Below, piece after piece: positions 57,870 to 64,000 of a stretch of 64,000 nt of DNA. The stretch is from NCBI GenBank assembly GCA_022496205.1, contig WTXD01000039.1:62001-126000 (forward strand). The letters run 5' to 3'. This DNA is from Gloeopeniophorella convolvens. Its lineage: Eukaryota > Basidiomycota > Agaricomycetes > Russulales. The notes beneath the pieces are model-generated. The model did no database searches. It saw only the letters and a program-made list of their open reading frames with translations, and was not told where the DNA came from. Each line of letters opens with the position of its first letter. Within the stretch, counting starts at the first letter, position 1. The position numbers and the translations under genes are program-made.

Positions 57870-60246
57870 CTAAAGTACGTATCGGAACTCTCTGTTCTGC
57901 TTGTCCGTCAAATCCAGGAATCCCTGTTCGCCCATGTCAATCAATGCGGTTTCACCAAGCAGTGAATGTAGACACACCTTCGGTACCTTCACTTCTACGT
58001 GCTGACCATCATCCGTGATCTTCATGACGTATACGTCGTCGTACGTGTCATCCGGAGCCTCCGAATCCCGGCGCTTATTATCATGCGCCAGCAGCAGTCG
58101 GATGATGAACAAGAGCCCAATGCAGGTCACAAGGCAGACAGCAATGATGATCCATGGGACGTGAAACCTGAACAGGGGATCATGGGCACCGATCCCGAAC
58201 AGCAGGCACCGGGTTGCTTACCGAGGTTTGTACTTTGCTCGCCACATGAATGGTCCAGCGGCGTTGCCCATGCAAGACGCGGAGAGTACGATGGCGTTAG
58301 TAGTGATCCGCTTCGTGTGACCCGAAGTGGTCTGCGATGCCCATGCGATGCCCAACGCGATGCCAGCAATCGCAAATTCTTGTTATCCTCGTTAAGCGAA
58401 TCTCCACATTTCGAAAAAGCGAACCCACCTGCAAGCCAAATAGAGAATAGTAGTCCAACCTTATCGCTGAAGGGTAGGAAGTTGACCAACAGTAGCCCGA
58501 GAAGGCTAGGGATGTAAGAAGCAATTCCTACCCAAGCTCTGCTGTTCGGGATGTGCGATACGAGGAGAGTGGTGACTAGAATTGCTAGGGTCTCTACTAC
58601 ACCATCAACACAGGTAAGGAGCGTCACCTTGAAGGGGTTGAAGCCGAAGGCCGCCACGATGATCTGGCGCTGGTTGGTGAACGAGCTTGGGACATTGGAG
58701 AGGGCAGAGAGGAGCGCAAAGAGCCATGTCTTGGGCTCCATCAAGGCTTCAATCATTCTGTTCAGGCGCTCCTCAGACGCGAGACCAATGAGAATGGGTT
58801 CGTACGTACTGCTCCTTCTTGAAGTGCTTATTCTCAACCCCAGTCTGGTTTTCCTGCGAGACACGTCGTCAGTGCGATAAGTCCAGGAGGTAATGCCGAG
58901 ATGAAAAGTACCTTGACTCGTTGAAGCGCCTTCACCCTCTCGTCCGCGGACAAGAACCAGGCATTGGTAGGAGAATCCGGGAGGAAGAAGCTGTGAGACT
59001 CGTCAGGTGCGCCAATATAATCAAGGTCTATAGTCCCCTTACTAGAAGAGCACGGAGACAATGACGGTGATCCCGCCCGTGATGACCATCAACCTGTGAC
59101 GAAATTGAAAAGAGTCACATAGGTACTGTTTGAGTGAACTATACCATTGCCATGGCTCGAAGCCAGGGGTATGAATATGCAAACAGCCGTAGCTTGTGAA
59201 CCCGCTGACGATGAGACCTACCAAAAAAGTCAACATGGCGGGATTGATGTGAGGATGTGCACCGCATACCAACTCCGTTCATGCAGACTGTCGAGAAGTA
59301 AGACAAAGCCAACACAGAGATCAGAGAACAACTTACACCAATATCCGAAACGCGCTGTGTACTCTCTTCTTGTATAGAACATCGAACTGATTATCATGAA
59401 TCCCGCTGTGACAGATCCTTCACATGCGCCGAGGATAAAGCGAACGATAAAGAGGCCGGCGAAGTTCTTGCAAGCAGCGTGGCAGCACAGAACTGCACCC
59501 CACACGAAGACGTTGAAACTAAAGGCATTTATGTTGAATCGCGGGTATTTGAGGCGGTTGGAGTGGGATACCTAAGCCACTTTCCAACAGGAAACCTCTG
59601 CAGTGCCAAACCTTGCGGAAATTGGGAGATGAGTTGACTGAGAAAGAAGATCGTTCCTAGCCTGGATGACTGGATGTGAGACGGGAAATAGCCACACAGG
59701 AGATGGAACGCGACCAATTAAATCTGCTGGAGGGTCAGCCATGTCGACCAGATAAGTTGTCGATATGCAACTCACTGATTCTGATTGATGTCGGTCGACT
59801 TCCTAGGCGGATCTAAGCACTTTATACCTCAAAATACTGGAATAGAACGTACTGGATCCCTAAGGCTACCGAGTTACCCAGCGTCGCCTTGTCCATGAAT
59901 TGCAGCCTGCGAGCACACGATTCAACCAGCACGGGTGCACGCATTGAGCGCTCTCACATGAACACCCCTATGATTGCGGGCTCAAATCAATTATGCGCGC
60001 AGAGTTGACTTGGTACATACCGCACATGAGTGGGAGTATGTGCGTATCAATCTTCCTCCTGTGTCAATCCAGGTGAGGCCAAAGCAATGCTACGCATACC
60101 CGTACAGACCTGATTCTCAAGGCTACCTCGGGGTCCAGTGGTGAGGAAACCCCGGCTACGAGCTGGGCAGCAGTGTCGACTTGAGCGGGTTCGACGGACA
60201 CGACGTGATCATCCTTCGCTTCGCTATTCTCGCTGGAGAGGCTCAT
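57870..60246 (-). CDS. MFS transporter, Dal5/allantoate permease-like (ACS family), copy 2
   Basis: Tandem paralogue of the transporter at 54549-56944, with the same exon order and intron positions. The ATG at 60246 (MSLSSENSEAKDDHVVS) aligns with the start of copy 1; an in-frame ATG also exists at 60288. Conserved segments include LDPEVALRIR, RLGTIFFLSQLISQFPQGLALQRFPVGKW, the FILGACEGSVTAGFMII region, IVSGFTSYGCLHIHTPGFEPWQW, LPDSPTNAWFLSADERVKALQRVK and FLDLTDKQNREFRYVL at the end. Differences from copy 1 lie in loops and in a few helix positions, for example IFFLSQLISQ against IFFIGHLIFL. Both copies appear intact, so functional divergence or dosage is possible. Confidence 0.85.
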
Positions 60247-60608
60247 CTTCGTGGGGAGTAGGCTGAAAGAAAGGAAAGGAAGGCTCACAATAACCGGAAG
60301 CTAGCAGACGTGGTTTTATTGCTCCAGAGGAACCATAGCAAACGCCGCTGAGAGCACGGAGTCGTCAATACACGCGGTATGTTGTCGCCGCGTCGCGAAG
60401 ATAGGATCAAGGCCGGTTCACGTACATAATACAGAAAGCAGCGGCCAAATAGACTCTCTAAGAGAGAGATGAAGAGAAAGAACCGTGGAGCCCGATATTG
60501 CCCAACTGATCCCTATCCTTATCCAGTTGCTTTGATGAAGCAAGACGCGCTTGTGACCCACGCGATATAAACATCACACATAAATAGCAGTGTGATTGGC
60601 TGAAGACT

Positions 60609-60634
60609 CCGACGCGTTATGCGTGACGCGTCGG
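60609..60634. promoter_or_regulatory. Palindrome with two ACGCGT boxes upstream of MFS copy 2
   Basis: Same 9-base arms and 8-base spacing as at 57290-57315, again next to an inverted CCAAT box. It lies about 365 bases upstream of the transporter start. Confidence 0.5.
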
Positions 60635-60720
60635 AACGTCTGTTTTGTCCGGTGTGTCCAATCCCTCCCGCCTCCTCCCCAACGCACCGACGGACCCTGT
60701 GGCCCCCTCCGTTTCTGTCC

Positions 60721-62439
60721 GCTCTGCCACCGCCTCCACCCTGCTCCCATGGGCCTATCCTGCTCTCACCCTACTCCCATCCCGCACTCCTTGCGTCGAA
60801 CCTACACCTCGTTCATTCGCATCTGCGTTGGGAACGGAGCTGCTCAGGGCCTTGGTCGAGTAAGCTTTCTGTTGTCCTGCCACTAAGTCCGTTGTTAAGT
60901 CTTCCCAGCTTTGATAGCACCAGTCGACTCTTGGGCCTTTGAGGACAGTCTTACCCGTTTGCTTTAAGGCAGCATCAAACCTCGATACTTCCAGTATACA
61001 CCGGTCTATGGGCGAAGTTTGGAGGCGGGTCTCTAATTTATTTCTATTCCAATCCATGATAAGAAACTTTCAGAGCATCGATGTCCGGTCAACTCGACGG
61101 TGTTGCGTACATTTTCGACAGATGTACTGCTGTTCTTTAAACTGGAAATCAACACGGTCGAGCTCACTGGGCCTGTCCGAGGCGCACGTAACCCACTTCC
61201 AGCGTATACACTTGGCCGATCCCGACCTCAAACAACCACTTCGCTCCCAGGCTTCCCGGTTCCACTTTTCCCGGTATTTCACGACCTGTTCGGCGCATGC
61301 CCGGCCCTTTTCACAGCTCCTTAGACGACGCACTATTGCACCTTGCCCTGAGGTTCGCGGCAGCTAAATAAATTACCATCGCACTGTCACAAGTGCTGTA
61401 CTTCGCTGCAGTCTTACTGGTTCTGAAGCGAAACAGATTCTATGGTCAAGTTGGAGCACTTCCTTGGTTCGCTTGGTCCTTGGTAGTGCTGCAAGCTGCA
61501 TCGATATAACCGAGGGGCTCTTCATTCTACGAGTCGAAAAATATGCTCTCCTACGCCATTTCAACCCAGTGCCTTTGATACAGAACGAAAGATCAGTAAC
61601 AAGATTCTATCCAAGGAAACGATCGGCAAACTCGCATTGTCAGCAAGCATCTCTAAAGCAGTTTCTCGCAACGGAGAGTATTCGTGGACGAAACTGCGTT
61701 CAGCTTCCCCTGCATCGAGACGTCCCAGAGCATCTCGCCTTGCCTACATACGAACAAATTGGGGTAGGTTGCCCCGCCGTGTTACATCGGGTTGCTGAGA
61801 CTGACCCAAAGCAGGGCCCTTCCGGAACTCAGTCCGCGGGACACAGGCTTCTACACCCTTGGATAGCGTATATGGACACCAGGTCGCCGCGCCCAAGCTC
61901 AGCGCCCGTGCACGTCGCTGATCACGGGCTCCGTGCCTGGGCCTGAGAGCGGGCGCTTCCCGGTTTATCCGACTCGGGGAACAAGTCTTCGCTTTGCCCG
62001 AGCAGAGGTTTCTAATTTTGTCGTACAGTACGACACGACTGACACGAAACATGTTATACATTTCGCCGCTAGAATAAACACGTTATGATAGGGCTTATAA
62101 CCACCATGCGCGGTGGAGCAGGAATCGCAGCTCTCATCGGAGAGTCGAGTCTCACGTCGAATGCGTAGTAGGTGCCGGTGACCGGTAAGGGCGGTTGTCA
62201 GTGAAAATGATTGACAACGATCTAATGTGTATTTTGATCCTGTGATCATGGTGGCGCCCAAATACTGCTGTTCGATATAAGAGGCATATGTGGACGACGT
62301 GGCATGAGCTCGGGGCTTGGATCAGGTTCGTCGTTGCAACTGCAAACGCGCGAGCGTCTGACGTCCCATTTCACCATTGCAGCAGACTCTCCATCTCCCC
62401 AACTCATTCTCACACTTTCTTGATCGTGGTTCTGTTTCA
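60721..62439. other. Intergenic beyond the duplication
   Basis: Apart from the possible degenerate coding region on the minus strand, no gene or repeat is recognised in this stretch. Confidence 0.35.
60755..61564 (-). pseudogene. Possible degenerate coding region
   Basis: Three open stretches (61564-61373, 61333-61070, 61057-60755) lie in one and the same minus-strand frame, separated only by stop codons (61373 region and a TGA at 61070). They read like protein (for example VKYREKWNREAWERSGCLR and KQTGKTVLKGPRVDWCYQSW) but match no family I know. It may be a decayed gene, or chance. Confidence 0.2.
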
Positions 62440-63048
62440 ATGTCCGGCGTTACGACGCAGGTTGTGTGACTATCTGACTGCCTACCACGGCCACCATTAC
62501 TCATTGAATTACTAGTCTGCGGATCCCTCGCCCACTACTGATGGCAAGCTCACTGAGGGCAGCACCCCCGAACGCGATCGGAAGGCGTCGCTTCTAAGCT
62601 CATTGTTCCACCACTCCCAAGAATTCATCAAACCATACCTCGAAGACCCCAAGCTCATCGTCCTCGTTCCATTCAGCTGGTCAACAACCGTGCTACTTTT
62701 CGCACTTGCCATCACGTGGTTCTTCATTGTACGTACCACATGGATCTATGTATTCCCGGGTGCTCGCTCGAACTTTTCTCTACCCATCCGCAGACTCTGC
62801 CCACTAAGATTGCTGTAGATCTCTACGATCGCAGAATCAGGGCCCTGCTACCTTGGTTGCCTTCCGTGCGCCAGATGCTGCTCACAGTATTTCCACATGG
62901 GATTCTACCTCACTCTATATCCGGCTTCAAGTTTTTGAATGGTCCGCCCCAGAAGCATGAGTCCCTGCCTACGCTACCCGTCGACTGGGACGTTGTTACT
63001 GGAGGGGATGCAGAGACTGCGTCGAATCCTCAAGGCCCAAAGGATTGA
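62440..63048 (+). CDS. Small single-helix membrane protein, unknown
   Basis: Predicted 162-residue protein in three exons (62440-62460, 62516-62728, 62794-63048) with 55 and 65 nt introns, all in phase 0. The first exon has only 21 bases (MSGVTTQ). A hydrophilic segment (SADPSPTTDGKLTEGSTPER) and a helix (SLLSSLFHHSQEFIKPYLED) come first. A transmembrane segment of about 22 residues follows (LIVLVPFSWSTTVLLFALAITW), then a second half that is soluble, with IAVDLYDRRIRALLPWLPSVRQM and a Pro-rich end. I recognise no family. The start is supported by the exact splice phase and by a Ser-rich N-terminus with no earlier in-frame alternative. Confidence 0.55.
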
Positions 63049-64000
63049 GTCGATTAGTCGTTGGTCGCGCGCGGATAATGCTGCTCAGGAAGCTGACGTG
63101 CCAATGGGGTGCTGATTGCTGTGTTGTGACAATCTCTAGTGTATTTGATCTGTGTCGTCTACGATGTCTATCTTTTTGTTTCAATCCCGATTGTTGGAAA
63201 ACATGGTCCGACTAAGGGTGCTCGGGTCTGCAGGGTAAACATCGTCCAATGATGAAGGACTGATGTATTTTCGTGTTGAGATTCTCTAAGGAAATCAACG
63301 CACGAAACAGGTAGTATGCCAGGGCCGTATCTATACCGTCGATCACTGTCGAAAAAGCGCATCCCAAATAACGCAAGGCGCATCATAGCGGAAATGACGG
63401 ATTCAGCATCGAGGATGCTGCCCAATTTACTGCGGACGACGCGTTCGGCTTCTTAGCAATGTTTCAAAACGCAATTCAGGAAACTTTGCGCGAGAGCTGG
63501 AGTTTCGCAGCTGTGGCGGTAATATTGCTGAAGGTGGCGAAAAGGATAGGCACTACGGGGCTGTCGTCACATCGTCGGGGAGCAGCAGAACGCGAGCAGA
63601 CTTACGCCCTGGAAAGAGCCATGCACTAGCTCTTGATCTCACTCAACATGAATGCGTCGCTTCAGGACTTTGTAGGGCTGTGGGCATGCAGCTCATGAGC
63701 TACACTTCGAGAGGACCCGACGTGGAGCTATGTAACCCTGGGCGCACCATTGGAAGCCAACGTCTCGCCCAACAGCTCCGACAATTTGCGGGCCAATCAG
63801 GTAAGGGTACAGCACCCGCAAGCTTGTGTAGAGTGCGAGTGGTCTAAGCTCCCGGAGACGAAAGCGGAGATGTTTCGAGGAGCATTCAAGACTGACTATG
63901 ACTGTGCTGTTGTCTTGTATAGTCCCAAGTAAGATAGGCACCTATGCGATTTGATCAGTACGAGCTCGCTGCAGTGGGTCGTCTAAGGCTATCACACCGT
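63049..64000. other. 3' end of window
   Basis: No supported gene. A stretch at about 63650-63810 could be an exon (an open frame ending at a GTAAGG donor), but there is no family resemblance and the window ends soon after. Confidence 0.3.

Larger units (their letters stand above)
57541..60720. repeat. Tandem segmental duplication, unit 2
   Basis: The second unit repeats the ADH tail, the Dal5-type transporter and its upstream region. Similarity continues past the palindrome at 60609-60634 into a C/T-rich stretch (CTCCCGCCTCCTCCCCA), matched at 57347, and fades near 60.7 kb. Confidence 0.8.

Noticed and set aside
63650..63932. Possible exons near the right edge
   Set aside because: One donor site fits but the phases of the following stretch do not join and there is no family resemblance.
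1..64000. CRISPR arrays, rRNA, bacterial operons and ribosome binding sites
   Set aside because: Intron structure and gene content are eukaryotic (fungal); no regularly spaced repeats or rRNA-like sequence were seen.

Overview
The window looks like nuclear DNA from an agaricomycete (mushroom-forming basidiomycete, plausibly a wood-decay polypore; species not identifiable from the sequence alone). The reasons are the very short introns (mostly 45-80 nt, GTRNGT donors, CTNA(C/T)-type branch sites), the many exons per gene, and the gene content: a serine-carboxyl peptidase (sedolisin, MEROPS S53) array, polyol and alcohol dehydrogenases, Dal5-type transporters, C2H2 factors and low-complexity basidiomycete proteins. 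I rebuilt exon structures by hand from splice sites, reading phase and family conservation. These models are predictions without transcript support.

Layout. 0.4-1.5 kb: a glyoxalase-like domain gene (+). 1.7-12.1 kb: three sedolisin genes A, B and C, all on the minus strand. 14.0-16.2 kb: a DHA1-type MFS transporter (+). 16.9-19.4 kb: a long low-complexity protein X1 (+). 19.7-21.1 kb: a C2-domain protein (-), followed by a ~0.5 kb terminal-inverted-repeat element. 21.95-23.5 kb: a mitochondrial PP2C-like protein (+). 23.6-25.1 kb: coding-like but unrecognised exons. 25.8-32.0 kb: sedolisins D and E (+), then an alpha/beta hydrolase (32.7-33.9 kb). 33.9-45 kb: gene-poor, with two C2H2 genes. 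45.0-46.2 kb: X2, a second low-complexity protein sharing a C-terminal motif with X1. 47.4-48.0 kb: a small finger-like protein. 48.6-54.4 kb: a polyol dehydrogenase (-), a RAD7 homologue (-) and an ADH (+). 54.2-60.7 kb: a 3.3 kb tandem duplication carrying two Dal5-type transporters and a truncated ADH tail. 62.4-63.0 kb: a small one-helix membrane protein.

How the genes fit together. Sedolisins C, D and E keep the full Glu-Asp-Ser triad and should be secreted acid proteases. Sedolisin A has intact splice sites, signal peptide and frame, but it has lost all three catalytic residues and both calcium-ligand aspartates. Sedolisin B has lost only the catalytic Glu. The PP2C-like gene between the two halves of the array has lost the recognised metal-binding motifs yet keeps a clean 471-codon frame. 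The window is therefore unusually rich in apparently expressed pseudoenzymes next to active relatives, which is its most interesting feature. A secondary theme is recent duplication (the transporter pair, with a conserved palindrome containing two ACGCGT boxes upstream of each copy). RAD7 shows repeated one-base deletions, which suggests either local decay or consensus error.
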